The notes below the pieces were generated by a model. That model searched no databases and was not told the DNA's origin. It saw only the letters and a list, made by a program, of their open reading frames with translations. A stretch of DNA of 64,000 bases from an uncultured Collinsella sp. Lineage in GTDB: Bacteria; Actinomycetota; Coriobacteriia; Coriobacteriales; Coriobacteriaceae. The DNA is taken from the NCBI GenBank assembly GCA_958435945.1, contig CAUBIC010000011.1:1-64000 (forward strand), given 5' to 3'. The position numbers and the translations under genes were made by a program. Position 1 is the first letter of the stretch; every line of letters begins with the position of its first letter. This document shows positions 25,795 through 34,791 of this stretch, in pieces.

Positions 25795-25979
25795 ATTTGT
25801 AAGGTTGGATTTTGATGCCGTTGGGAGGGTCGTAGTGACCGTCTACCGAGAGTGGAAATATTTTCTGAAGCTCTGACCTGCGACGTCAAGTTTTTGGTCA
25901 GCTTTTGGCAAGGCCTGCGGACGGAAGCATACGATAGCGTAATGGTATTCTCTCCGCCGTGATGGTTATGGGGTTGGCC

Positions 25980-26981
25980 ATGCTCGATAAAGGCAAACAT
26001 TTTCCTCAGTCATATGCAAGGATGCTATTCTCGGTCCTTGGAATTCATCAAGATGGACAGCTGCTTATAACAATTGATCCTTGGGATGAACGCCGTGCTC
26101 GCGAGCTTATGCAGGAAGAGCTCATGCTTCGTCTTTACAACCATGTGTATGCGGATCCGGTCTATTGGAATAATCTTGGGGTTGAAGATCGCATCTTTCA
26201 GTTGGCATCCGCTATTGCGGTCGTTGAACCGGATGCTGTGTTTTGCGGATCGACGGCAGCGCTGCTCTACGGCATCGGCTCGGCGTATACGCTTCTGGAT
26301 AAAGTGCAAGTGCTGCTGCCACGGTATACAAGGCGCGATACATATGAGTTCGTTGAGTATCGTCGATGGCGCCCGGGCGAGGTATGGCGTCTCGGCCCGT
26401 TTACGCTTACAGACCCCTATCGGACGGTGGTCGATATTGCCCGCACGAGTGCATTTCGGTATGCGCTTGGCTACGTCGATGGATTGGCTCGTGAGTACGA
26501 TGTTGACCGCGAGGAGCTGCGTGCGTATGCACAGGCCAATTGTCGCGGTTTGCATGGCATCTCCCGTGCGTTTGGCGTGTTCGAATATATGGACGGAAGG
26601 TCGGATAACGGGGGAGAGTCCGAGGCGCGAGCGGCAATGATCCTTGCAGGCGTCGTTGCGCCCGAGCTTCAGGTTGAGATTGATCGGCCAGGAAACGCCT
26701 GCTATTATCTGGCAGATTATGGTTGGCAGATGCCAGATGGGTCATGGATGTTGGCAGAGCTTCATGGTTTGGGTAAGTTTGAGGATGAAACTCAAAAAGA
26801 TTCGGAACATGCTGCGGCAAAAACCTATCGAGCCGCCTTATTGCGCGATGCGAACTTGCGTGCCATGGGTCATAACGTCATTCATTTCAAGCTATCGGAC
26901 ACCTACGACGTAGAATCGTTCGGTGCCATGATGCGCGGTTACGGCATTCCGACAACAAAACCCTACGCCGACTCCCGATAG
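25980..26981 (+). CDS. AbiEi-like / DUF559-like protein of an accessory patch
   Basis: About 333 aa, cytoplasmic. The middle (about residues 75-160) carries FCGSTAALLYGIG, a stretch resembling the AbiEi antitoxin core. The C-terminal part (about 240-320) reads QMPDGSWMLAELHG...AAKTYRAALLRDANLRAMGHNVIHF, with acidic residues and Lys arranged like small restriction-endonuclease-fold (DUF559/Vsr) domains. Similar genes are common and poorly annotated in Coriobacteriia. Start is uncertain: ATG 25980 has GGGG 5 nt upstream, and GTG 25959 or ATG 25962 are possible. Base use is richer in AT than in flanking genes. It is flanked by two family A hairpins, suggesting a mobile unit. Function not established. 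Confidence 0.6.
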   Translation: MLDKGKHFPQSYARMLFSVLGIHQDGQLLITIDPWDERRARELMQEELMLRLYNHVYADPVYWNNLGVEDRIFQLASAIAVVEPDAVFCGSTAALLYGIGSAYTLLDKVQVLLPRYTRRDTYEFVEYRRWRPGEVWRLGPFTLTDPYRTVVDIARTSAFRYALGYVDGLAREYDVDREELRAYAQANCRGLHGISRAFGVFEYMDGRSDNGGESEARAAMILAGVVAPELQVEIDRPGNACYYLADYGWQMPDGSWMLAELHGLGKFEDETQKDSEHAAAKTYRAALLRDANLRAMGHNVIHFKLSDTYDVESFGAMMRGYGIPTTKPYADSR

Positions 26982-27010
26982 CGAAATCGTTCGCAGCCAA
27001 CCTTCAATAT

Positions 27011-27075
27011 GTTGCGGTGAAATACGGACTGTTGAGGCCTTTAAAGGCATAAAACAGTCCGTATTTCACCGCAAC
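27011..27075. repeat. Long inverted repeat, family A copy 3
   Basis: Perfect 23-bp arms at 27011-27033 and 27053-27075, nearly identical to the copy at 25728-25794 across the arm sequence but with a different loop. Confidence 0.9.
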
Positions 27076-27091
27076 TTAGGAGGGGATGGGG

Positions 27092-27567
27092 TTAGTGGTG
27101 ACCGTGGTGGCGGAGCTTGTCGATGGTGGCGTCGGTGCCGTGGCTGCGGGCTTCGGCGGCGCGGTCGCGGGCGTCGGCGGCGGTTTGGCGTTTACGGCGG
27201 TAATCGATCATGCCTTGGATGATGGGCTTGCCAAAGCTCACGACATCATCGTTGTAGATGGCGGTTCGGGCTGCGAGGAGGCAGTCTGTAAAGTCCATAT
27301 GGGTCTTGCCAAAGAGTTTGATGGCAAGGGCGACAACGGTGGGCTCGTCGACCATGACGTCATCGAGCAGTTTTTCATGGCCGCAGCAATCTCAACGCGG
27401 GGAACCTTATAGACGTCGCGCAGCGTGACCACGACGCGCGTGATGATTTCGGGGTAGACACGAGCGGTGCGCGTGGCGATGACCTTGGCGGCGCGCGGTG
27501 AGAGAACTTCGTCGTCGTCAAGCAGGTAGCGTAGGATGACGGTCTCGTCGATGATGGTGCTACTCAT
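27092..27567 (-). pseudogene. PIN-domain (VapC-like) toxin, frameshifted
   Basis: Two overlapping frames encode one PIN-type nuclease. The 5' frame gives MSSTIIDETVILRYLLDDDE (first metal-binding Asp) up to EIAAAMK. The 3' frame resumes as VMVDEPTVVALAIKLFG and HMDFTDCLLAA with the later acidic residues. The break is at an A5 run (27371-27375 on the + strand); one extra A would restore a single frame of about 155 codons. Loss of the toxin, phase variation or a sequencing error are all possible. It starts inside the stop of the antitoxin gene (8-nt overlap), as in toxin-antitoxin operons. Confidence 0.75.
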
Positions 27568-27883
27568 GGATATCTACTTCCTCGGGACCCAAAATCGAAT
27601 CGTCGCTTTCTGTAGCAAGGTATTCAATCCAGGCATTGCGCTCCTCGGAGCGGCGATTGGGGTCACCATATGCTTTGAGCGATCCATAGGCGGCGGTGCC
27701 GTCCTTTGAGCGCACGGCGACCGGCTGAAAGGGAAGCTTGCGCATCAAAATGCTCTGCGCGACAAATAGACGGACAGCCTCGGCGAGCGATGTGCCCATG
27801 GCGTCGTAGAGACGCTCGGCATGCTGCTTGTCTTCCTCGCGAATGCGCACCTGCAGGATGGCTCTTTTTTGAGTCGATGACAT
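27560..27883 (-). CDS. RelB/DinJ-type antitoxin
   Basis: 107-aa antitoxin with an N-terminal ribbon-helix-helix segment (residues about 5-45): AILQVRIREEDKQHAERLYD followed by MGTSLAEAVRLFVAQSI, the DinJ/RelB signature. The acidic C-terminus (about 80-107) would wrap the toxin. ATG 27883 follows GGGAGG by six bases; the preceding GTG at 27886 is less well placed. It neutralises the adjacent PIN toxin, now frameshifted, and probably represses its own operon. Confidence 0.8.
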   Translation of the reverse strand: MSSTQKRAILQVRIREEDKQHAERLYDAMGTSLAEAVRLFVAQSILMRKLPFQPVAVRSKDGTAAYGSLKAYGDPNRRSEERNAWIEYLATESDDSILGPEEVDIHE

Positions 27884-28312
27884 CACTGGCCTCCCTTAAT
27901 GAGCGGGCAATATGAATAGTCAAATCCAGCATCAGCTAATAATAACCGATTTTATAACGACTACTTTATTGCACTCGAGTAATTGAGTGTGAACAATATT
28001 ACAAACGTACTACATCCTTCAGAAGCGAGCGTGAAATCTCTCTCGAACGTACGCGTGTAATACACTCACCTTTATAGCTTCTAGAGAATAATTCCAACCT
28101 GCCAAAACCCCTGCAATACACTCGTATTGCAGGGCCTATGCTCAAGTTTGCCCCCTGCAACTGCGTATATTTAACCTGTATATCGTTGGAGGAATTCTAT
28201 CGAAGTGCCTGTTTCGCCGCATGCACTCGATACGCCGATGCCGGACCACGGGCGGTCCGGGGCTACGTCGACAGGATCTCTCCGGCATGGGATTCAGGAG
28301 GGAGTGAACAAC
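27884..28312 (+). promoter_or_regulatory. AT-rich regulatory region of the formate hydrogenlyase operon
   Basis: 430 bases without a supported gene, notably AT-rich around 27910-28100. It holds a perfect palindrome CCCTGCAATAC-ACTC-GTATTGCAGGG (28109-28134). The nearby sequences GTAATACACTC and CACTCGAGTAATTGAGTG repeat its ACTC/GAGT core. A second hairpin, CCGGACC (28241-28247) / GGTCCGG (28254-28260), lies in the leader. A GGAGGAATT at about 28189 precedes a GTG at 28205 that is in frame with hydN. These look like regulator sites for the operon; no known consensus is recognised. Confidence 0.5.
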
Positions 28313-28831
28313 ATGGACAATAAACGAGTCGTGGCTGATTCTTCACGCTGCATTGGGTGCCAAACCTGTATGGCGGCGTGCATCGAAGCACACGATATTC
28401 CCGGCAACATCGCCGCACCTCGCTTGCGCGTAACGCGCACCTACGAGATTTCCGCGCCGGTGGCATGTCACCACTGCGAGGATGCCCCGTGCGCCAAGGC
28501 CTGCCCCACGGGCGCCTTGTTCTTTGATCCAAAGAACCATCGCATCGGCGTCAACGAGGACAACTGCATCGGCTGCAAGAGCTGCGTCATGGCCTGCCCC
28601 TTTGGCGCCGTGAGCGTGGCGACCACGCAGGTCCCCGTCTTGATGGGCGACGTGCGCGTGGGTTCGCAGACTAAGAGCTTCGTGCTCAAGTGCGACCTGT
28701 GCGTGGACCGTCCCGGCGGTCCGGCGTGTGCCGAGGCTTGTCCGACCAAGGGCCTCACCCTGGTAGACGAGGAGCGTCTGGCAGAACTGACTGCCGAGCG
28801 TGCCCGCGCCACCATCGAAAACGAGGCGTAG
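28313..28831 (+). CDS. hydN: 4Fe-4S electron-transfer protein HydN
   Basis: 172-aa ferredoxin-like protein with four [4Fe-4S] Cys motifs: CIGCQTCMAAC, CHHCEDAPCAKACP, CIGCKSCVMACP, and CDLCVDRPGGPACAEACP. It passes electrons from formate dehydrogenase H and is the usual partner of FdhF. ATG 28313 follows AGGAGGGAG by seven bases. A GTG at 28205 with its own GGAGGAATT would add 36 residues in frame; the strong internal site makes 28313 preferable. First gene of the formate hydrogenlyase operon; fdhF follows after 76 bases. Confidence 0.9.
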   Translation: MDNKRVVADSSRCIGCQTCMAACIEAHDIPGNIAAPRLRVTRTYEISAPVACHHCEDAPCAKACPTGALFFDPKNHRIGVNEDNCIGCKSCVMACPFGAVSVATTQVPVLMGDVRVGSQTKSFVLKCDLCVDRPGGPACAEACPTKGLTLVDEERLAELTAERARATIENEA

Positions 28832-28907
28832 GCGGGCGGCCATACAAGCCCAACGATTGTCAAATACGTACCGATTAATCGGTAGCAGAGAAAGGAAGGA
28901 GGGTGTC

Positions 28908-31130
28908 ATGGAGAAGCATAAAGTGATCTGCCCGTATTGCGGCGCCGGTTGCCAGTTTAACCTCTTGGTCCAAAACGGCCAGGTCGTGGGTACCGAACCG
29001 CTCAACGGCATCACCAATCAGGGCGAGCTGTGCCTTAAGGGCATGAGCGGCTACGACTTCATCAACGACACCAAGATCTTGACTCCTCGCGTACTGCACC
29101 CGATGATCCGCCGCACCAAGGGCGCGGATCTTGAGCGCGTAAGCTGGGACGAGGCACTGGATTTCACCGCATCTAAGATGCAGGCCATAATTGACGAATA
29201 TGGTCCTAACGCTGTCATGACCACCGGCTCTTCGCGAGGCGGCGGCAATGAGGCGAACTACGTCATGCAGAAGTTTACGCGTGCGTGCATCGGCACCCAC
29301 AGCGTGGACAACTGCGCCCGTACTTGACACGGCCCTACTGTCCTCGGTCTGATGGACACGGTTGGTTCAGGTTGCATGTCATGCTCCATCCCCGGTATGG
29401 AGGATGCGGGCTGCATTTTCCTCTTCGGCTATAACCCTGCCGATTCGCACCCCATCGTCGCAAGGCGTATCGTGCGAGCCAAAGAAAAGGGTTGCAAGAT
29501 CATCGTCGCCGATCCGCGCCATATCGAAACCGCGCGTATCGCCGATCTCTACCTTCCGATCAAGAACGGTTGCAACGTCGCGTTCCTCAACGCCTTTGCC
29601 AACTGCTTGGTCAACGATGGCCTCTACGACAAGGAATTCGTCGCCGAGCACACGAACGGCTTTGACGAGTGGTGGGAGACCATCAAGAACTACACTCCCG
29701 AATCCGTACAGGACATCACGGGTGTTGAGCCCGCGTTGATCCACCAAGCTGCGGAGATGTACGCCACGGCGAAGCCCTCTGCCATCATTGGCTGGGGCAT
29801 GGGCGTATGCCAGCAGAAGCAGAACCTGAAGACGGTGCACACCATCGCCTCCATCGCCTGCGTTGCCGGCCAAATCGGCAAACCCAATTCCGGCCTCGCG
29901 CCCGTGCGTGGCCAGAATAACGTCCAGGGCTCCTGCGATATGGGCATGCTGCCCAACCTGTACCCTGGCTACCAGAAGGTCACCGACCCGGCAGTGCGTG
30001 CCAAGTTTGCCAAGGCTTGGGGCGTGCCCGAGGAAAAGCTCCCGCTCGAGGAGGGCTACAAGCTCACCGACCTGGGCCACCTGGTCGACGAGGGCAAGGT
30101 GCACTGCTTCTACAACTACGGCGAGGACCCGGTGCAGACTGAGCCCGATTCGGCCGGTATGCGCAAGACGCTCTCCGAGCTGGATCTGTTCATTTGCCAG
30201 GACATCTTTATGACGCAGACGACCATGCTCGCCGACGTCATTCTGCCCGCCACCTCTTGGGGCGAGCACGAGGGTGTCTTTACCGCATCCGACCGTAGCT
30301 TCCAGCACTTTGACGCGGCTGTTCCGCCCAAGGGCGAGTGCCGTCACGACTGGGAGATCTTCGCGGACCTGTCTACGCGTATGGGTTACCCCATGCACTA
30401 CGACAACACCGAGCAGATCTGGAACGAGTGCATTAGTCTGTGCCCCAACTTTGTGGGCGCGACCTACGAGAAGATGGCCCCCGAGGGCGGCTACGCCCAG
30501 TGGCCCGTCAAGAGCACCGATGTGAACGACCACGGTACGCCCGACATGTTCGCTGGTGGCAAGTTCACCACCAAGGACGGCCGCGCCAACCTGATGGCGC
30601 ACGACTGGGAGGCGCCCTCCGAGCTTCCCGATGATGAGTACCCGCTCATCCTGTGCACCGTCCGCGAGGTTGGCCACTACAGCTGCCGCTCGATGACCGG
30701 CAACTGCAAGACGCTGGCACTGCTTGCCGACGAGCCCGGTTTTGTCCGCATGAATCCCGCGGACGCCGAGGCACGCGGCATCAAGAATGGCGACATCGTC
30801 TCGATTCACAGCCGCCGCGGCCAGGTATACAGCCGCGCCGACGTGAGCGATCGCATCAACAAGGGCACGGTCTACATGACCTACCAGTGGTGGATCGGCA
30901 AGTGCAACGAGCTGACCATTCACAAGGTCGACCCGGTCTCGCACACGCCCGAGGACAAGTTCTCTGCCTGCCAGGTCGACGCTATCGCCGACCAGGTCTG
31001 GGCTGAGGGCGAGGTCGAGCGTCAGTACACCGAGCTCAAGCAGGCTCTGGTGGACGCCGCCGCTCCCCAGGACGTTGAGCCCGGCGCCGCCAAGTTCGAC
31101 GACGAGACGCACGTGAATCAAATCGTGTAG
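28908..31130 (+). CDS. fdhF: Formate dehydrogenase H (selenoprotein)
   Basis: 740-aa Mo-bis-MGD enzyme that oxidises formate to CO2. An N-terminal [4Fe-4S] site has Cys8, Cys11 and Cys15 (CPYCGAGC) and a fourth in GELCLKG. An in-frame TGA at 29325-29327 is codon 140, the position of the selenocysteine ligand to Mo in E. coli FdhF. It is followed by HGPTVLGLMDTVGSG. The C-terminal MopB domain (about 600-700) completes it. ATG 28908 lies after AAGGAAGGAGGG. No signal peptide: cytoplasmic, as expected for a formate hydrogenlyase component. Confidence 0.97.
29325..29358 (+). promoter_or_regulatory. SECIS element of fdhF
   Basis: TGTCC (29339-29343) pairs with GGACA (29354-29358) around a loop with GGTCT. 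The GG begins 18 nt after the UGA, the same spacing and loop as in E. coli fdhF mRNA, so SelB should recognise it. Confidence 0.85.
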
Positions 31131-31151
31131 TCCCGTTCTCGTTGGCTTTTT

Positions 31152-31186
31152 GGGCCGGGCGTCCCGTACGTTCGGGAGCCCGGCCC
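31152..31186 (+). terminator. Intraoperon hairpin between fdhF and hyfA
   Basis: GGGCCGGGC pairs with GCCCGGCCC, with an inner TCCCG/CGGGA. GTTATTTT follows instead of a full T-run, so partial termination or 3' end protection of fdhF mRNA is more likely than full stop. Confidence 0.6.
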
Positions 31187-31208
31187 GTTATTTTGAAAGG
31201 AAGTGGGG

Positions 31209-31826
31209 ATGAACCGCTTCATCGACATCAACCCGGAGAGGTGCATCGGCTGCGGAACATGCCAGTCCGCCTGTGCCGACGCCCACCGGATGCAGGGCCT
31301 TCAGGATACGCCGCGCCTGGCGCTCGTGAAGACCGGCGGTATTTCGGCCGCCCTTGCCTGTCACCATTGCGAGGGTGCCCCCTGCGCCGAGGTCTGCCCG
31401 GTGAATGCCATCGAGCACGATGGCGACCGCATCCACGTCAAGGAGCAGGAGTGCATCGGGTGCAGACTGTGCGCCATCGCGTGCCCCTTCGGAGCCATCC
31501 ATCCCGATGGCACGTCTATCGCCGGCGTCGCAGGCATGTGCGACCCGACGCCTTCGTATCCTAAGTCCCTGAGCAGCCTGCTTACGTGGGCTCCTGGTCA
31601 GTACACCTGCGCCGTTAAGTGCGACCTGTGCGCCTTTGACCCGGACGGCCCGCATTGCGTGGCGGCCTGTCCCACTAAGGCACTGACCGTCATGGGCGGC
31701 GCGGCCGATCGCGAGCTCGACGAGGCCAAGCGCCTGCGCTCGATCGAAAACGGTCCCGTCGTCGACGTTACCGCTGTGGCCCAGGGTCTGTCCGAGAAAG
31801 CAGGAGGGAGCGTAAACAATGGATAG
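31209..31826 (+). CDS. hyfA: Hydrogenase-4 ferredoxin subunit
   Basis: 205-aa [4Fe-4S] electron carrier of the formate hydrogenlyase complex (HyfA/HycB type). Four Cys motifs are visible: CIGCGTCQSAC, CHHCEGAPCAEVCP, CIGCRLCAIACP and CDLCAFDPDGPHCVAACP. An insert between the third and fourth (about residues 105-135) is longer than in HydN. ATG 31209 lies five bases after AAAGGAAG; a GTG at 31203 is inside that site. The stop overlaps the start of hyfB by 8 nt. Confidence 0.88.
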   Translation: MNRFIDINPERCIGCGTCQSACADAHRMQGLQDTPRLALVKTGGISAALACHHCEGAPCAEVCPVNAIEHDGDRIHVKEQECIGCRLCAIACPFGAIHPDGTSIAGVAGMCDPTPSYPKSLSSLLTWAPGQYTCAVKCDLCAFDPDGPHCVAACPTKALTVMGGAADRELDEAKRLRSIENGPVVDVTAVAQGLSEKAGGSVNNG

Positions 31827-33837
31827 CATGACGCTGTTTATCGCATCGCTTGCCGTCTCGTGCATCGGTGCGCTCGCCTCGGTTCTGCTGATCAAGGCCG
31901 ATAACGCCGCCAAGACCGCCGGCTGCCTTATCGGCGCCGTCGCCGCGGTGCTTTCGTTTGTGGCCGGTATCCAGGCCGTGCTGGGCGATGTCACGTCGGT
32001 CGACACCATCGTGTTCTTCCCGTTTGCCCATTTCCAGCTGCTGCTCAATCAGCTGTCCGGCCTGTTCGTGGCGCTCATCTCGGTGCTCGCGTTTGCCGGT
32101 TCGATCTACGGTCTCAACTACTTTGATGAGTACCCGGGCAAAAAGGGCCGCGCCGGTTTCTTCTTTAACACCTTCGTGGCGTCCATGATGCTCGTCATCA
32201 CCGCCGACAACGTTTTTTGGTTCCTGGTCGCCTTTGAGCTCATGTCGCTGACCTCGTACTTCCTGGTCGTGATCGAGGAGAACGAGAACTCCATCCATGG
32301 CGGTTGGCTCTACTTTGTGATCGCGCACGTGGGCTTTGTGCTCATCATGGCGAGCTTCCTCACCATGACCAACTTCGCCGGTGGCTCGTTTGCCTTTGCG
32401 GATTTCCGCGCTACGCAGTTTAGCCCCGCGGTCGCATCCGTGTGCTTCGTGCTCGCCTTCTTTGGCTTTGGCGCCAAGGCCGGTATCATTCCGCTGCACG
32501 GCTGGCTGCCCAAGGCACATCCCGAGGCGCCGTCCAACGTGTCGGCCCTCATGTCCGGCGGCATGATCAAGATCGGTATCTTCGGTATTCTCAAGGTGGG
32601 TCTCGACCTGCTCTCCGCCTCGGGCGTTCAGGTCTGGTGGGGCCTTATGGTCATGGTCTTCGGTGCGATCTCGTCGGTTCTCGGCGTGGCCTTCGCCCTG
32701 CAGGAGCATGACATCAAGCGCCTGCTGGCCTATCACTCCGTCGAGAACATCGGCATCATTCTGCTCGGCGTCGGCGCCTCCATGGCCGCTATGGCGCTCA
32801 ACTCGGTCGGCATCGCCGTCCTGGCTCTGATGGCCGCCCTCTACCACACGTTTAACCACGCGATGTTTAAGGGCGAGCTGTTCTTGGGCGCCGGTGCACT
32901 GCTGTACTCCACGGGTACGCGCAATATGGAGAAGATGGGCGGCCTGTTCCGTCGTATGCCGGCAACGGCCATCTGCTTCCTCATTGGTGCGCTGGCCATC
33001 TCGGCCATCCCGCCCTTCAACGGCTTTGTGTCCGAGTGGTTTACCTACCAGTCGCTGTTCAACGCCGCCATGCAGGGCGACAAGGCCGTTATGATCGTGG
33101 CCGTGTTCGCTGCCGTCGCGCTTGCCATTACCGGCGCGCTGGCTGTCACGTGCTTCGTCAAGGCCTATGGCGTCTCCTTTGCCTCCGCGCCCCGCTCCGA
33201 GGCCGCGGCCAATGCCAAGGAGGTTCCCGCCCCCATGGTGTTTGCGCAGGGCCTGCTCGCGGCCATCTGCGTCGTGCTGGGCATTGGCGCTCCCGTGATC
33301 GCGCCCGTGCTGGTCGATGTCGCCGCGTCCGTGCTGCATCCTTCCGGTGGCGTGTTTGCCGCCGAGGGCATGGAGCTCATGAACCAGTACTCCGGCGCTG
33401 CCACCTCCACGCCCGCGATCGCCATTGCGCTCGTGGTGCTCGTCGGCCTTGCCTGCGGTTATCGCAAGCTCAAGACCGTCGGCAAGGTGCAGAAGTCCCA
33501 GCCGTGGGCGTGCGGCTATGCTCCCAACGAGCATATGCCCGTCGTGGCCACGACCTTTGCTTCCGAGGTGTCCTGGTTTATGCAGCCGCTCTACACGCTG
33601 CGCGACCGCTGCACGGCCGTCTGCTGGTCCATCGCGCACTTCTTCCAGAAGCTCACCGGTGTGGCCGAGGCTGTGGAGCCCGTGCCCGACAAGGTTCTCG
33701 TCGATGCCCCGCATAAGGGTGTCGAGAAGCTCGCCGGCCTCGCGACTAAGCTCGAGGGCGGCAACTACAGCATCTATATCTGCTACATCGTCGCGGCACT
33801 CGTGGTGTTCCTCGTGCTCGCCGTGCAAATGGGTTAA
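31819..33837 (+). CDS. hyfB: Hydrogenase-4 membrane subunit B
   Basis: 672-aa multi-TM subunit of the NuoL/MrpA antiporter-like family, predicted to pump ions with formate oxidation. Typical segments are VAFELMSLTSYFLVV, FGFGAKAGIIPLHGWLPKAHPEAPSNVSALMSGGMIK (proton-channel Lys and Glu), and LLAYHSVENIGIILLG. The family is about 670 aa in E. coli HyfB. Translationally coupled to hyfA, as the start codon overlaps its stop. Cytoplasmic-membrane location. Confidence 0.9.
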   Translation: MDSMTLFIASLAVSCIGALASVLLIKADNAAKTAGCLIGAVAAVLSFVAGIQAVLGDVTSVDTIVFFPFAHFQLLLNQLSGLFVALISVLAFAGSIYGLNYFDEYPGKKGRAGFFFNTFVASMMLVITADNVFWFLVAFELMSLTSYFLVVIEENENSIHGGWLYFVIAHVGFVLIMASFLTMTNFAGGSFAFADFRATQFSPAVASVCFVLAFFGFGAKAGIIPLHGWLPKAHPEAPSNVSALMSGGMIKIGIFGILKVGLDLLSASGVQVWWGLMVMVFGAISSVLGVAFALQEHDIKRLLAYHSVENIGIILLGVGASMAAMALNSVGIAVLALMAALYHTFNHAMFKGELFLGAGALLYSTGTRNMEKMGGLFRRMPATAICFLIGALAISAIPPFNGFVSEWFTYQSLFNAAMQGDKAVMIVAVFAAVALAITGALAVTCFVKAYGVSFASAPRSEAAANAKEVPAPMVFAQGLLAAICVVLGIGAPVIAPVLVDVAASVLHPSGGVFAAEGMELMNQYSGAATSTPAIAIALVVLVGLACGYRKLKTVGKVQKSQPWACGYAPNEHMPVVATTFASEVSWFMQPLYTLRDRCTAVCWSIAHFFQKLTGVAEAVEPVPDKVLVDAPHKGVEKLAGLATKLEGGNYSIYICYIVAALVVFLVLAVQMG

Positions 33838-33849
33838 GGAGGGGAGAGC

Positions 33850-34776
33850 ATGAACAACATCGTACTTGCCGTTCTGCAGGGCGTGGTCGTCATGGCCGTC
33901 GCGCCGTTCTTCTCCGGTCTCGGTCGCGTTATCCGCGCCAAGATGCACAACCGTCGCGGCCCCAGCATCATGCAGGACTACCGCGACCTGGCCAAGCTCT
34001 TTGCGCGCCCCGAGTCCCAGAGCGAGGACGCGAGCTTTGCGCTGCGCATTATGCCGCCGCTGTTCTTCGCCGTCGCCTTTATGCTCGCGATGGGCCTGCC
34101 GCTCTTTACGGCACAAAGCCCCATCCCGGTCTTTGGTGACGCCATCACCATCATGTACAGCCTGGCGCTCGCCCGCTTCTTCTTCGCCCTCTGCGGTGTG
34201 GATTCGTCCAACGCCTACGCCGGTATCGGCGGCGTCCGCGAGCTGCTCATGAGCGTGCTCATCGAGCCGTCCATGCTGCTGGCGCTGTTTGCCGCCGCCC
34301 TGGTGTGCGGCTCCACCGACATCGCCACCATGGGTCAGCACATCATGACGGGTGCCATCGACGCGCCGGTCGCCGTGATCCTCGCCGGCATCGCCTTTGC
34401 GATCGCCTGCTACATGGAGCTCGGCAAGCTGCCGTTTGATCAGGCCGAGGCCGAGCAGGAGCTCCAGGAAGGTCCGCTCGCCGAGCTTTCCGGCCCGTCG
34501 CTTGCGATGGCCAAGCTCGCCATGTCCATGAAGCAGGTCCTGGTCGTCGCCTGGTTCTGCGCGATCTTCGTCCCCTGGGGCGAGCCCGCGGCCGTGGGTA
34601 TCGCGGCCGTTCTGGGCGCGGTCATCTTCCTTGTTAAGTGCCTGATCGACTTTGTCATATGCGGCGTGATCGAGAACTCCTGCTCGCGCTCGCGTTTTAA
34701 GGTGCTTGGCAATCAGACCTGGGCCGTCGTGGGCATCGCCGTTCTGGCGTTTGTCTTCGTGGTCGTCGGCGTGTAG
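33850..34776 (+). CDS. hyfC: Hydrogenase-4 membrane subunit C
   Basis: 308-aa NuoH-like membrane subunit that anchors the hydrogenase arm and links it to the pumping subunits. The RVIRAKMHNRRGPSIMQDYRDLAKL stretch near residue 30 and ELGKLPFDQAEAEQEL near 195 are the conserved cytosolic loops of the NuoH/HycD/HyfC family. Eight or so hydrophobic segments. RBS AAGGAGGGG precedes ATG 33850. Confidence 0.9.
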   Translation: MNNIVLAVLQGVVVMAVAPFFSGLGRVIRAKMHNRRGPSIMQDYRDLAKLFARPESQSEDASFALRIMPPLFFAVAFMLAMGLPLFTAQSPIPVFGDAITIMYSLALARFFFALCGVDSSNAYAGIGGVRELLMSVLIEPSMLLALFAAALVCGSTDIATMGQHIMTGAIDAPVAVILAGIAFAIACYMELGKLPFDQAEAEQELQEGPLAELSGPSLAMAKLAMSMKQVLVVAWFCAIFVPWGEPAAVGIAAVLGAVIFLVKCLIDFVICGVIENSCSRSRFKVLGNQTWAVVGIAVLAFVFVVVGV

Positions 34777-34791
34777 GAGAAGGGAGAAACA

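Noticed and set aside
8633..27075. CRISPR array
   Set aside because: The repeated sequences are three scattered hairpins, kilobases apart, with no spacers in a row and no cas genes.
25491..28312. Genomic island integrated at tRNA-Gly
   Set aside because: The position and lower GC are suggestive, but I find no integrase gene and no repeat of the tRNA 3' end further right.
28205..28312. 36-residue N-terminal extension of HydN from GTG 28205
   Set aside because: It has a usable ribosome binding site, but the extra sequence is low-complexity and AGGAGGGAG before ATG 28313 is stronger; noted as an alternative only.
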